From positions 1 through 64,000 of the forward strand of contig NZ_QKYN01000067.1 in the NCBI RefSeq assembly GCF_003258295.1: DNA of 64,000 bases, read 5' to 3'. Source of the stretch: Streptacidiphilus pinicola. GTDB taxonomy: Bacteria; Actinomycetota; Actinomycetes; Streptomycetales; Streptomycetaceae. The notes under the pieces are model-generated. The model did not search any database. It was given only the letters and a program-made list of their open reading frames with translations, and had not been told where the DNA came from. A program made the translations under genes and the position numbers. Below, one piece after another: positions 51,225 to 59,817 of this stretch; the first letter of the stretch is position 1; the number at the start of each line of letters is the position of its first letter.

Positions 51225-53021
51225 TCACTGCTCCCAGCGGCGTCCAGCGAGGCCGGGAAGGACCTTCGTGTGCTCAACCTTGACGGCCGTCAGCTTGTGC
51301 GGGTTGAGCCCCAGAACGGACAGGATCGTGGGGGCGACCTGAGTGGTCTCGACCGAGGCGGACTCGACCTGAGCCGGGATGCCCGGGCCGTCGACAATCA
51401 TCAGGACGTGCCGGTCGCCGGTGTTCATGCCACCGTGCTCGGCCAGCTTGGTCGGCTTCGCGTAGACGATGCCCTGCTGGACCTCGCCGAAGACGTCCGG
51501 GTAGTGGCCGTTGTTCACCGCGACGCCGAAGAAGTGCGCGGCGGCTGCGCCGGCCCAGATCTGCGCCAGGCCCGAGTGCGCAACGGTGACCGGCTTCTTG
51601 TTGACGTCGTAGCCCTGCGCGGTGTGGTCCCACAGGTAGCGCTTGACGAAGTCGCTGGCGGCCTGCGAGTTGTCCGACAGGTAGGACTGCCACAGGTCGT
51701 CGTCGGTTCCGGCGACGATGAGGCTCTTGTTGCTCGGGTGCCTCTTCGCCCAGGCAGCGTTGATCGCGCTGATGATCGGACCGTCCTGGACGGTGACGAG
51801 CTTGTTGGGGTCCTGCGGGGACTGACCGTGCTTGGCCGTCACAATGATCGTCGTCGAGCCCGCGAGGCCGTCCTTGTGAATGGCGCGGACCATGCGGCCG
51901 AGCTGGGCGTTGACATAGTCGAGCGCGCTGGACAGCACCGGCCCGGGGACCAGCTTGCCGTGCACCCACTGGTAGCCGCCCGCTTCCGGAGCGCTGGTGG
52001 TGTAGTTGCCGTGGGCGTCCGGACCGATCAGCGTCGTCGGGGTCGAGCGGATCTTCTGCGCGACCGAGACGGCCTGGAAGTTCATGCCGAAGATCGCCGG
52101 GGCGCCGACCTTGGTCTTGCCCGAGTGGTCGCGGCCGCCGATCTCGTTGAGGACTGCCTGGACCTTGTAACCGTCGTACTGCTTCGTGGCGGCGTCGATG
52201 TGGGCCCAGTCGTCATCCTGCGGGTACGGGACGCCGTTCGGCATGACAGCCTGCGAGTCGATCTCCGGCGAGAAGAGGTCGTCGATGCTCTGACCGTTCG
52301 AACCGGGACCGTTGAAGGACGCGTAGACCTCGTGCTTGTCGGACCATGCGGTGCGCAGGCCCGCGTTGTGGATGACCTGGAAGATCGTGTTGTCGCCGAG
52401 GTAGTCCCACGGGGTGATCGGCTTGCAGGTCTTGGGGGCGACCGGGAACGTCTTCGGGTTGAGCGATGTCTTCGGATTGAACTTCAGGTTCATGATCGCG
52501 GCCGGGTTGGTGTCGACACCCTTGGGGTAGACCGAGCCGTTCTCGTCGAACGACGGGAAGGTGCCGTTCGCCGGGTTGATGAAGTCGTTGACGTTCGCCA
52601 GTGCGTCGTCCGGCGAGTCGTAGATGACGTCACCACCGGTAGCCGGCCGGCCAGGCGTGCAGGTGGCCCCGGGCTCGTCCGTCTTGTGGCTGTACTCGAC
52701 GTCGTAGTAGACGCCGGTGGATCTGGGGTTACCGCCGGTCATCAGCGCGGTGCCGCCCGGGTCGGAGTCCGACGGGTTGGACGTCTCCGCATTGGTGTAC
52801 TCGCTGCCGGTGTGTGTCAGTCTGGCGAGCGTTGAGCCCGGGTGGTTGGCGATGTACCAGTCGAGATCACTCTGGTGCATGCCATCGATCGAGATGAGCA
52901 GGACGTGCTTGCTGGTGGGCGCGTCTGCCTCGGCGCTGGCGTTCACAACGGGAAGCCCACACAGCGCGGCTGCGGTCGCCGTGGCCAGTCCGACCAAGGC
53001 CGGACGGGTGTACCTGGGCAT
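51225..53021 (-). CDS. Exported alkaline-phosphatase-superfamily phosphodiesterase
   Basis: A 598-residue protein. Signal peptide 1-31 (ATATAAALCGLPVVNASAEA). The core of the type I phosphodiesterase/nucleotide pyrophosphatase fold: HVLLISIDGMHQSDLDWYIA with metal-binding D, PGGTALMTGGNPRSTGVYYD with a Thr nucleophile candidate, WSDKHEVY, then IVTAKHGQSP and EHGGMNTGDRHVLMIVDGPG with metal-binding Asp/His. It hydrolyses phosphodiester or phosphate-ester bonds outside the cell. AGGGAG lies about 6 nt before ATG 53021. Length and N-terminal export are typical for Streptomyces homologues. Confidence 0.85.
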   Translation of the reverse strand: MPRYTRPALVGLATATAAALCGLPVVNASAEADAPTSKHVLLISIDGMHQSDLDWYIANHPGSTLARLTHTGSEYTNAETSNPSDSDPGGTALMTGGNPRSTGVYYDVEYSHKTDEPGATCTPGRPATGGDVIYDSPDDALANVNDFINPANGTFPSFDENGSVYPKGVDTNPAAIMNLKFNPKTSLNPKTFPVAPKTCKPITPWDYLGDNTIFQVIHNAGLRTAWSDKHEVYASFNGPGSNGQSIDDLFSPEIDSQAVMPNGVPYPQDDDWAHIDAATKQYDGYKVQAVLNEIGGRDHSGKTKVGAPAIFGMNFQAVSVAQKIRSTPTTLIGPDAHGNYTTSAPEAGGYQWVHGKLVPGPVLSSALDYVNAQLGRMVRAIHKDGLAGSTTIIVTAKHGQSPQDPNKLVTVQDGPIISAINAAWAKRHPSNKSLIVAGTDDDLWQSYLSDNSQAASDFVKRYLWDHTAQGYDVNKKPVTVAHSGLAQIWAGAAAAHFFGVAVNNGHYPDVFGEVQQGIVYAKPTKLAEHGGMNTGDRHVLMIVDGPGIPAQVESASVETTQVAPTILSVLGLNPHKLTAVKVEHTKVLPGLAGRRWEQ

Positions 53022-53209
53022 CGTGCTCTCCCTACAGTCGAGCCAATGAAGTCGCACATTGCGGTGCGCGCGTATGCTTCACCGCCCAGACGGGCACACG
53101 AGAAAAACTGGGTGTCCATCAAGCAACCGTCAGGCCACGTCCGGATGCTGCGGGACCGCGCGAGCCGTCGCCGGGATCCGCAGACACACCTCGCCCCTGC
53201 CTCCCGACA

Positions 53210-53605
53210 CGCGCAGCCTCCTGAAATGAGACATATCGGCGGTGGTTTTGGCGTCCCGGTCCCGGACCAGGAACCGCACTGCGGCGAACTGGCCGGAACC
53301 TCCAGGTCCATCAGGAGGTTCCGCATCGCCTGGGTGACCCAGGCATGGGTCGGGTGGGTTGTGGTGCCGAGTATCCGAATCCTGCGGCTCGCGTGGTGGA
53401 CAGCGGCAAGGATGTACTGGCGCTGTCCGGTGAGCGTGACGGTCTCGATAGAGTCCATCGCCAAGATCGCTTCCGCCTGCGAGCGCAGGAAGTCCGCCCA
53501 CGTGACGCTTGAGCGGTTCGGCGCGGGATCGATGCCCTCGGCTCGGAGGAGCTCCCAGACGGTGGACGGTGCCACCCGGATCCCGAGGACGGCGGGTTCG
53601 CCGTG
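53210..53605 (-). mobile_element. Integrase-type IS transposase remnant (rve catalytic part)
   Basis: Minus-strand frame: HGEPAVLGIRVAPSTVWELL, EAILAMDSIETVTLTGQRQY, ILAAVHHASRRIRILGTTTH and TQAMRNLLMDLE, then after a frameshift FAAVRFLVRDRDAKTTADMS. These include the first and second catalytic Asp regions of an rve integrase core. Its cut edge at about 53605 abuts an ISL3 fragment on the other strand. Confidence 0.75.
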
Positions 53606-53608
53606 GAT

Positions 53609-53704
53609 GGCCACAACAACAACAAGATCAAGATGATCAAGCGCCAGATGTTCGGCCGCGCCAACTGCGACCTCCTGCTCAAACGCGTCCTCCACGCGGC
53701 ATGA
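53609..53704 (+). mobile_element. ISL3-family transposase C-terminal fragment
   Basis: The frame reads GHNNNKIKMIKRQMFGRANC and DLLLKRVLHAA before TGA at 53702-53704, the highly conserved end of ISL3 transposases (N-x-I-K-M-I-K-R-Q-M-x-G-R-A). The rest is missing; the junction with the integrase remnant is at about 53605-53609. Confidence 0.75.
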
Positions 53705-54098
53705 GCCCGGTCGTGGTTGGCGTGGATGGTGTGACGGCGCTGACCGCGACGTCGGTGGTCTGGTGGAGCCAGAGGTCCTGGAGCAGGTCGTGGGTCACGA
53801 CCGTTGGTGATCGCGGCCCGGTGACCCTTCGTGGCATCAGCACCAAAAGTGATCCAGAACCCACATTGAGCCGTCGCCGACACCCCTGGCGATCACCGGC
53901 GAGTGGGTGCCGGCGAGCGGAGACATTGGGAGCACCTTCGGCCATTTGATCGACTGCACCACCTGGCAGGTCACGACCACCTGTTGGGCGTCCAGGTGAA
54001 ATCGGTCCCGACCCACCGGCAATGACGGGGCATTTCGATCTGAGCCGCCCACAATCGGGCGAAGTACCTATTTCCGATCTCCAGAAGGAGCTGCCGAG
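53705..54098. other. Gap after the ISL3 fragment
   Basis: No gene supported. A segment near 53849-53870 (ACCAAAAGTGATCCAGAACC) resembles the outer end of some ISL3-type elements. The carbonic anhydrase promoter and ribosome site (GAAGGAG) lie at the right edge. Confidence 0.35.
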
Positions 54099-54869
54099 AT
54101 GTCCGAGCCCGTAGCGCCTCCCCAGGTCAACCCGACTTCACCGACACGTCGGCGTGTCCTGGTCACCGGAACGGCAGCGCTCGCGACAGCATCGCTGTGG
54201 TCGGCTACCACCGCAGGGCCGACACCCAGCGCCTACGCGGCCGAGACTGACACCGGGGCCGGTGGCGTGGCCGGTAGCGGCCCACTCACCCCGGAGCGCG
54301 TCCTGCACATCCTCGAAGACGGGAACCGGCGCTGGGTCGCAGGACGGCTCCAGCACCCACACCAGAGCGTGGCGCGTCGTCAGCAGGTAGCAGCCGGCCA
54401 GCATCCGCTGGCCACAGTCTTCTCGTGCATCGACTCACGCGTTCCCCCCGAGATCGTGTTCGATCGGGGCGTCGGTGACCTGTTCGTGGTGCGCACCGCC
54501 GCACAGACGAACGACGGACTGGTCCAGGGCGCAGTGGAGTACGGCGTACAGGAAGCACTGACGCCGTTGCTGGTCGTGATGGGTCACCAGCGCTGTGGCG
54601 CAGTCGTGTTCACCGTGGAGACACTGAACGCCGGGCGGGAGGCACCCGCCCATCTCAAGGACGTCGTGGACGCACTGCGCCCGGCCTACGAGGCCGCCAA
54701 GGGACTTCCGGGCGACCAGGTCGACAACACGGTCCGCACCCAGATCCGGCTGACCGTTCGGCAGTTGCAGCACGACGCACTGCTAGAACCTTTCGAGCGC
54801 GTCGGCCGCGCCCGAGTCATCGGCGCCTACTACTCCCTGGACACCGGAACGGTCGACTTCTGCCTCTGA
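54099..54869 (+). CDS. Tat-exported beta-class carbonic anhydrase
   Basis: A 256-residue protein. A Tat signal (TRRRVLVTGTAALATASLW, about 16-48) predicts export of the folded, zinc-loaded enzyme. The catalytic domain has C110-x-D112-x-R114 in FSCIDSRVPPE and H163-x2-C166 in MGHQRCGAV, the zinc and Asp-Arg dyad of beta-carbonic anhydrases. It interconverts CO2 and bicarbonate. The FVVRTAAQ segment replaces the more usual VIRNAGN. GAAGGAG lies about 9 nt before ATG. No transporter partner nearby. Confidence 0.9.
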   Translation: MSEPVAPPQVNPTSPTRRRVLVTGTAALATASLWSATTAGPTPSAYAAETDTGAGGVAGSGPLTPERVLHILEDGNRRWVAGRLQHPHQSVARRQQVAAGQHPLATVFSCIDSRVPPEIVFDRGVGDLFVVRTAAQTNDGLVQGAVEYGVQEALTPLLVVMGHQRCGAVVFTVETLNAGREAPAHLKDVVDALRPAYEAAKGLPGDQVDNTVRTQIRLTVRQLQHDALLEPFERVGRARVIGAYYSLDTGTVDFCL

Positions 54870-55021
54870 TCCGCACCGACCCGTGCGGAAGTCCGCCGTC
54901 GGACAGGTGTCCGTGCGGGGGTAGGACCGGACGAGCGGAGCGTAGGGCTGCTGCCTGTAGCCGGGGTCGAAGTCGTGCATGCGCGGCTCCTTTCATGATG
55001 GGCGTCGAGGCCGATCCTGGC

Positions 55022-55147
55022 ACTGCCGCTGCCGGCCCCGAGGCGCTCTCCCACCAACTGCTCGATGGCCGCGTTCACGGCGTAACCGTGCAGCGGCCCG
55101 TCGGCCAGGGCGCAGAGCACCAGCGTCTGAGCGTCGTTGGCCTGCAT
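55022..55147 (-). pseudogene. PadR-family regulator, truncated
   Basis: From ATG 55147 (GGGAGG about 8 nt upstream) the frame reads QANDAQTLVLCALADGPLHG and YAVNAAIEQLVGERLGAG, clearly homologous to the PadR at 17964-18275, and then leaves homology before the recognition helix (LYGALSRLE is missing). The protein cannot bind DNA normally. It faces the second SPWQDDPYD membrane-protein gene. Confidence 0.8.
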
Positions 55148-55180
55148 GTCGACCGCCTCCCTCCGTTCGCCTGGGCCCAG

Positions 55181-55216
55181 GTTACTACGCACAGCGTAAT
55201 ACGCGGCGTGTACTAT
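55181..55216 (+). promoter_or_regulatory. Promoter and candidate PadR operator of the second module
   Basis: -10 TACTAT at 55211-55216, then 6 nt to ATG 55223: a leaderless start as at 18356. Upstream, TACGC-ACA-GCGTA and TACGC-GGC-GTGTA form palindromic half-sites comparable to the first module. The stretch TACTATGCCGCCATG matches TACTATGGCCGCCATG at the first module. Confidence 0.5.
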
Positions 55217-55222
55217 GCCGCC

Positions 55223-56287
55223 ATGCCGAACCGTCCCGACGCGCCGCCGACCGCCGACGCGACGCTCCCCGCCGACCACCCCGCCCGGGCCGCGGTCCGC
55301 CGGGCCGCGCGGGACGGCCTCGCCGCGGCCGTGCTCTTCACCGCCTTCGCCGAGGTCACCTCCCACGTCCGAGCGGTGCGCGCGGGCAGCCCGTGGCAGG
55401 ACGACCCGTACGACGCCGTGGTCTCGTTCACCCTGTTCCTCGTTCCCGCCCTGGCGGCGCTCGCCACCGCCCGGTCCGTCCTGCTGCGACGCGACGAGCC
55501 GCAGCCGCACTTCCGGATCGGTCAACTCCTGCGCGCCTGGGGCCTGAGCGCCGCACTGATCGCCGCCACCGCGCTCACCGACTGGACAGCCGTGGCGCTG
55601 CGCGCCGACCGCGATCGGTGGAGCGGCACGACGCCCTGGTTGGTCGTATCCCTGGCGCTCCCCACGGCGGCGGCAGCCCTGGCGGGGGCACGCGTCCTGC
55701 AAGCTCGTCGCCTGCTCCCACCAGGCCTGCGCGGGCGCCGGGAGGGTGCGGCGGCGGGTGACTGGCTCGACGATCTAGCGCCCGTGGCCCAGGACCTGGC
55801 CGCGCGCCTCCCAGCCCCGCTGACGTGCGCGGTAGAGCGGGCTGTGACGCTCCGGCCCTTCGTCTCCGCCATGCGGTTCACCCGTCGGCACGTCGTGGGC
55901 CTCGCTGGAGCAGCGGCCTGGCTCGGCGGCGCGCTGCTGGCCGCCGCGGAGGCCGTCGGCGAGGGCTGGACCGACCCGCTGCTCTGGCTCACCGCCGCAT
56001 CGGTCCACGCGTGCGGGTTCTTCGCCTTCGCGATGCTCTGCAACGCGACGCTGTCGATCGCCGTGCCGCGCGCGAACGGCCGCCGTCGCGGGTCCGCGCG
56101 AGCCGCGCGCCACGCGATCACGGCGGCGGCTCTCGCCGTGCCGCTCACCGGAGCCCTGCGAGCGCCGCTCCGTCCGCTGATCGGCCGGACCGCCACCGTT
56201 CCGGCCCTCGCCGAGTTGGTCCTCACTGGCGCCGCCGTCGCGGGCGTGCTCACCTTCGTTGTCGCCATCGCACTCGGCTCCGACTGA
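55223..56287 (+). CDS. Polytopic membrane protein, SPWQDDPYD paralogue
   Basis: A 354-residue protein with the same signatures as the protein at 18356-19381: SPWQDDPYDAVVSFTLFLVP, AVGEGWTDPLLWL and a similar helix layout (about seven segments, e.g. AALIAATALTDWTAVALR, LVVSLALPTAAAALAGARVL, VVGLAGAAAWLGGALLAAAE). Function unknown. The ATG is 6 nt after the -10 box. Its PadR partner is truncated, so expression may be constitutive or depend on the other PadR. Confidence 0.75.
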   Translation: MPNRPDAPPTADATLPADHPARAAVRRAARDGLAAAVLFTAFAEVTSHVRAVRAGSPWQDDPYDAVVSFTLFLVPALAALATARSVLLRRDEPQPHFRIGQLLRAWGLSAALIAATALTDWTAVALRADRDRWSGTTPWLVVSLALPTAAAALAGARVLQARRLLPPGLRGRREGAAAGDWLDDLAPVAQDLAARLPAPLTCAVERAVTLRPFVSAMRFTRRHVVGLAGAAAWLGGALLAAAEAVGEGWTDPLLWLTAASVHACGFFAFAMLCNATLSIAVPRANGRRRGSARAARHAITAAALAVPLTGALRAPLRPLIGRTATVPALAELVLTGAAVAGVLTFVVAIALGSD

Positions 56288-56433
56288 CGCCTGCTCGGTT
56301 TCAGACTGACCTGGGTTGACATGGTTGTGGCCGCCTGGAGGGCGTTTCTCTAGGCGGTCGCGTTTCAGCGGGTCAGCGGGATGTGGGCTGAAGCGCGACG
56401 ACCTTGTGGGGCTCGAAAAGTTATCGCCGCAGC

Positions 56434-56520
56434 TCAAGCCACGTACTGGTACTGGTTGATGACTCCGCCGAGGACACGGTGCGCAGGAGCTTGACCGGTG
56501 CAACCACGGACAGGTCCGGC
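56434..56520 (-). mobile_element. Integrase-type IS transposase C-terminal scrap
   Basis: Minus-strand frame reads APAHRVLGGVINQYQYVA before TGA at 56434-56436, the usual end of integrase-type transposases (RVLGGVI-x-x-Y). The preceding codons lose similarity. Confidence 0.5.
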
Positions 56521-56559
56521 ATAGATCAACATGCGTCATCGGGACATGTGCAGACCCAA

Positions 56560-56940
56560 AGGTCGTTTCCGCAGGCCACCACGAGGCCGTGATTCGCCCC
56601 ATAGACTGTGCCGAGTCCGGAGCGGGCGGCCCCGAGTACCACCCCGGTCGCGATCGGCCACCCGGCCGCGAGCGCGCGGTCGTAGCCGAGGAATCTCTCT
56701 TGGCCCGCAGGTAGCTGTTGCAGGCGTCCGCGCCGCGGCGGCGTTCCCCTCGCAACCCGGCCGCCTTTGCCTGTTCCTCGATGGCGTCCGCGACCTGCGC
56801 CGCCTTCCCGGCCAACAGCGCGAGCGCGTGGGCGGCGGCCCAGTCCTCGGCGGCGGGATCGTCGGTGGCATGGAAGGTGAACACCGCCTTCCACCGGCAT
56901 TCCAGGCAGTGGACAAAGTCGACGACGACGCTCCGTCGGC
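56560..56940 (-). mobile_element. ISKra4-family transposase fragment, frameshifted
   Basis: VDFVHCLECRWKAVFTFHAT, DWAAAHALALLAGKAAQVAD, NSYLRAKRD, then after a frameshift FLGYDRALAAGWPIATGVVL match the middle of ISKra4 transposases (Y-D-x-A-x-x-x-G-W-P-I-A-T-G-V). Ends are missing. Confidence 0.65.
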
Positions 56941-57130
56941 GACCGTTGCCGGTGCCGGCTCACCGCCCGTCAGGGCCCGGCGTTGAGGGCCAGGAGAATT
57001 CGTGCAGGCGCCGTAGCGCGGTCTCGGCGTACTGGGCGCGCTCTGCCGAGCGCAGCACGCCGCGCCGGACGTGGCGGCATGAGACGCCGTCGGCCTGGTC
57101 GGGACAGCTGACCAATTTGCTGGGGTTCCG

Positions 57131-59002
57131 TCAGTCGTTGGACCAGGCCTCGTCGGCGGAGGAGGTGCAGGCCGACAGCGTCGCGTAGCCGCCGACGGTG
57201 GTGTCGTTGAGGAGGCACTGGCCGGCGGCCGGGTTCTCGACCGTCGCGCCGCCGGACGCCGACGTGCCGAAAGACCACACGTCGGCGTCGGTGCTGCCGC
57301 AGGTGGCCATGTAGGTGAAGTTGTCTGCGCTCCCGGCCAGGCACTCGCCTGTGTCCGGGTTGAGCAGTTCGAACGAGCCGCCGGAGACCGCGGTGTAGGT
57401 CCACTCGAAGGGGTTGCCGGAAGCGCAGGGGGCGAGGTAGGCGGAGGTGCTGTGGCTCGGAGTCTGGGCGAGGCAGGTGCCGTCCTGGGCTGACCGCAGG
57501 CGGTGGGTGCCGCTCGCGGTGATGCCGCCGCCGGAACCGCCGCGGGGCGTTCCCGTCCCGCCAGGGGTTCCCCCGGAGGCACCTGAGGTGGCCGAGTGGC
57601 CGCCGCTCGTCCCGGTGGAGGCGGTCGATCCACTCGTGCCGTTGGTACCGCTCGACGTTCCGGTGCTACCGGTGCTCGTGCTGCCGGTGACGCCGCCGCT
57701 GGTGCGCGGCGGCACGGAAGCACCCGGCTTGGATGCAGACGGTGACGCCGACGCGGAGGTGTCCGCGGAGGCGGAGGTCGAGCTCGACGGCGTGCCGACC
57801 GTGGCGATCGCGCTCGTCGATCCGCTGCCGGAGGCGGAGGGCGTACCGCCCGCGTGCTGGTTCATCACGTACGGGGCGAGCGCCACCGCTCCGACGCCGG
57901 CGGCCACCAGCACAGGGATCAACACAGCTCTGGGCCCGCGTCGTTTCGGCTTCTCCCGCTCGCCGGCCGGAGCCACGACCTGCTCTGCGGCAGGCGCGGG
58001 ACCAATCGGCCCTCCGGGTCCGTCAGGTACGGGCGCTGTCACCCTCGTCGCCACGTCGGGCACGCGCCGCGCCGCGTCCACACGCAGCGCCAGGCGCTCG
58101 CGCACGCGCGAGGGCCAGGGTGCCACGCCCAGTGCCACGTGCCGTGTGGCCCGCGCCACCAACTCGGCGCTGGTGGGCCGATCCTGGGGGGCGCGCGCGA
58201 GGCACTGGGCGACCACGGCGGCGAGATCCTCGTCGACCTCCCGCAACGGCCCGAGGTCGGGCTCCTCGTGGATGATGCGGTACAGCATCTGCACGCCGGC
58301 GCCGTCACCGAAGGGCGGCTTCCCGGTTGCCGCGAAACCCAGCAGACAGCCGAGCGCGAACACGTCCGTCGCCACGGTCACCCCGTGATCGCTGGACGCC
58401 TGCTCGGGTGACATGTACGCCGGAGTGCCGATCACCATGCCCGACTGGGTCAGCCGGCTCTGCTCCATCGCCCGGGCCACGCCGAAGTCGATGAGTGTGA
58501 CACCATCCTGACGCAGCATCACATTTGACGGTTTCAGATCCCGGTGCACGATGCCGATCTCGTGCACTGCGGCCAGCTCTGCGGCAGCCTCGCGCAGCAG
58601 CAGCCAGACGTCCGGCACAGGCAGCGGTCCGCCGTTCAGCTCCAGCGCCCCGTCAAGGGTGATGCCCGGGACGAACGCGGCTGCAAGCCAAGGTGGTTGG
58701 GCTGCACGGTCGCTGTCCAGCAGTTCGGCGCCGACCCCCGCGGGCAGGCGGGCCAGGTTGTCCAGCTCGTGTCCGAACCGCTGGACGAACTCCTTGTCCT
58801 CGGTCAAGTGCGGGTGGACCTGCTTGACCGCGGCGTAGCGCCCGTCGGCGATCCCGAGGAAGACCCGCCCCATCCCGCCGGAGCCGAGCCGACCCGTCAG
58901 CGTAAACGGACCGATACGCCGCGGGTCACCGTCCCCCAATGGCATGGCCCCCAGGCCTTGCAGGTCTGAGCTCTCAGCACTGTCCCCCCGGTGCGTCGTC
59001 AT
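57131..59002 (-). CDS. Membrane Ser/Thr protein kinase with extracytoplasmic lectin-like domain
   Basis: Up to 623 residues. Kinase domain with LGSGGMGRVFLG, AAVKQV (Lys), IVHRDLKPSNVMLR, LIDFGVARAM and GTPAYMSPEQA; then a cytoplasmic linker, one transmembrane helix (AVLIPVLVAAGVGAVALAPY), a long Ser/Thr/Gly linker and a C-terminal ricin-like beta-trefoil (RLRSAQDGTCLAQTPSHSTS, GECLAGSADNFTYMATCGST). It phosphorylates Ser/Thr, perhaps in response to a sugar or cell-wall ligand. Start uncertain: ATG 59002 or ATG 58945, which gives the more usual MPLGDGDPRRIG start. Confidence 0.9.
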   Translation of the reverse strand: MTTHRGDSAESSDLQGLGAMPLGDGDPRRIGPFTLTGRLGSGGMGRVFLGIADGRYAAVKQVHPHLTEDKEFVQRFGHELDNLARLPAGVGAELLDSDRAAQPPWLAAAFVPGITLDGALELNGGPLPVPDVWLLLREAAAELAAVHEIGIVHRDLKPSNVMLRQDGVTLIDFGVARAMEQSRLTQSGMVIGTPAYMSPEQASSDHGVTVATDVFALGCLLGFAATGKPPFGDGAGVQMLYRIIHEEPDLGPLREVDEDLAAVVAQCLARAPQDRPTSAELVARATRHVALGVAPWPSRVRERLALRVDAARRVPDVATRVTAPVPDGPGGPIGPAPAAEQVVAPAGEREKPKRRGPRAVLIPVLVAAGVGAVALAPYVMNQHAGGTPSASGSGSTSAIATVGTPSSSTSASADTSASASPSASKPGASVPPRTSGGVTGSTSTGSTGTSSGTNGTSGSTASTGTSGGHSATSGASGGTPGGTGTPRGGSGGGITASGTHRLRSAQDGTCLAQTPSHSTSAYLAPCASGNPFEWTYTAVSGGSFELLNPDTGECLAGSADNFTYMATCGSTDADVWSFGTSASGGATVENPAAGQCLLNDTTVGGYATLSACTSSADEAWSND

Positions 59003-59046
59003 GCGGAGCAGGCTAGCCAACTCCCGCACGCATCGTCATGTCAGGG

Positions 59047-59285
59047 TCACTCGCTCCCTTGGTACGCGCAGGAGTCGGGCCCCGCGGGGCGGCCGAAGAG
59101 CAGCCCGGCCAGAACCGCCCGGTCGACGTCGGTGAACACGGCCCTGCCGACCTGACGCTGAAGCACCAGCAACTGATGACGCAGCACCAGTCTCTCCACA
59201 TCCTTCTCCCGCCCACTCGCCGCCAGCCGTCGCAGCAGAGCAAGCACATGGGTGGCAACAAGGCAGACCAGATGCAGGAGTACAA
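59047..59285 (-). mobile_element. Integrase-type IS transposase N-terminal fragment
   Basis: Minus-strand frame: LLHLVCLVATHVLALLRRLA, ASGREKDVERLVLRHQLLVL and QRQVGRAVFTDVDRAVLAGL, the N-terminal region of the same integrase-type family as the scraps at 15.7, 50.4, 53.2 and 56.4 kb. The leader to about 59370 contains GCAAGATGATC as at 50.7 kb. The catalytic part is missing. Confidence 0.7.
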
Positions 59286-59370
59286 GAGATCATCTTGCCG
59301 CCCTCCCCCGCGGCCGAACAGCCAACTGGGGATCCCGCCATCACGGCCTTGAACTGGCCGGATGATTTAT

Positions 59371-59721
59371 CGACACCCGCAATGTCCCACTGGTACTCAC
59401 CAGCTGGCCCTTGCAGCGGGCTGACCTGCGAACTAACCCGAGGCCAGCCCCCGGTGGTTCTCGCCCAACTGTGCACTGGATGTGCACTGAAACGGGCCCC
59501 GCGAGGGGACACTCAAGGGACGCGAAGACGGCGGAATACTCGCACCCCAGCGCCAGGCCGTCGGAGCCGTAGGCAAGGATCTGCGGCATGACGGACGGAA
59601 GTGCCATCAGCTCCTGCAGGGTCCGCGATTCGGTGTCAGATGCCGACTCTGTGAGCTGCAGGCCCCGGCGAGTCCGCGTTCCATGTCATCTTGATCAGTC
59701 CGTGTCTCGTGTCAGTTCCCA
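59371..59721. other. Gap without a supported gene
   Basis: Frames are low complexity and have no credible start. Two hairpins follow at 59722 and 59789. Confidence 0.4.
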
Positions 59722-59755
59722 GAAGCAGAAGGTCTCATGCGAAGCCTTCTGCTTC
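59722..59755. repeat. Perfect 11-bp inverted repeat
   Basis: GAAGCAGAAGG and CCTTCTGCTTC are exact complements around a 12-nt loop. It is less G+C-rich than its surroundings. It might be a terminator for either direction or an element end. Confidence 0.55.
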
Positions 59756-59788
59756 CCGCATGAACACCCTCCCAACCAACCGCCGGAA

Positions 59789-59817
59789 GGGGCAGTCCGC
59801 CGTCGGCGGACCGCCCC
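59789..59817 (-). terminator. Hairpin downstream of the response-regulator gene
   Basis: GTCCGCC-GTC-GGCGGAC is a perfect stem with a 3-nt loop, extended by GGGGC/GCCCC outside one A-C mismatch. It lies 136 nt past the minus-strand stop at 59954 and probably ends the two-component transcript. Confidence 0.6.

Noticed and set aside
51186-52835. Open frame of about 549 codons opposite the exported phosphatase
   Set aside because: Composition is Val/Arg/Gly/Asp-rich without domain features, and the opposite strand encodes a clear signal peptide and catalytic motifs.
10948-59285. Considered the window as an integrated phage or ICE
   Set aside because: No phage structural, conjugation or intact integrase genes, no tRNA attachment site; only transposase scraps.
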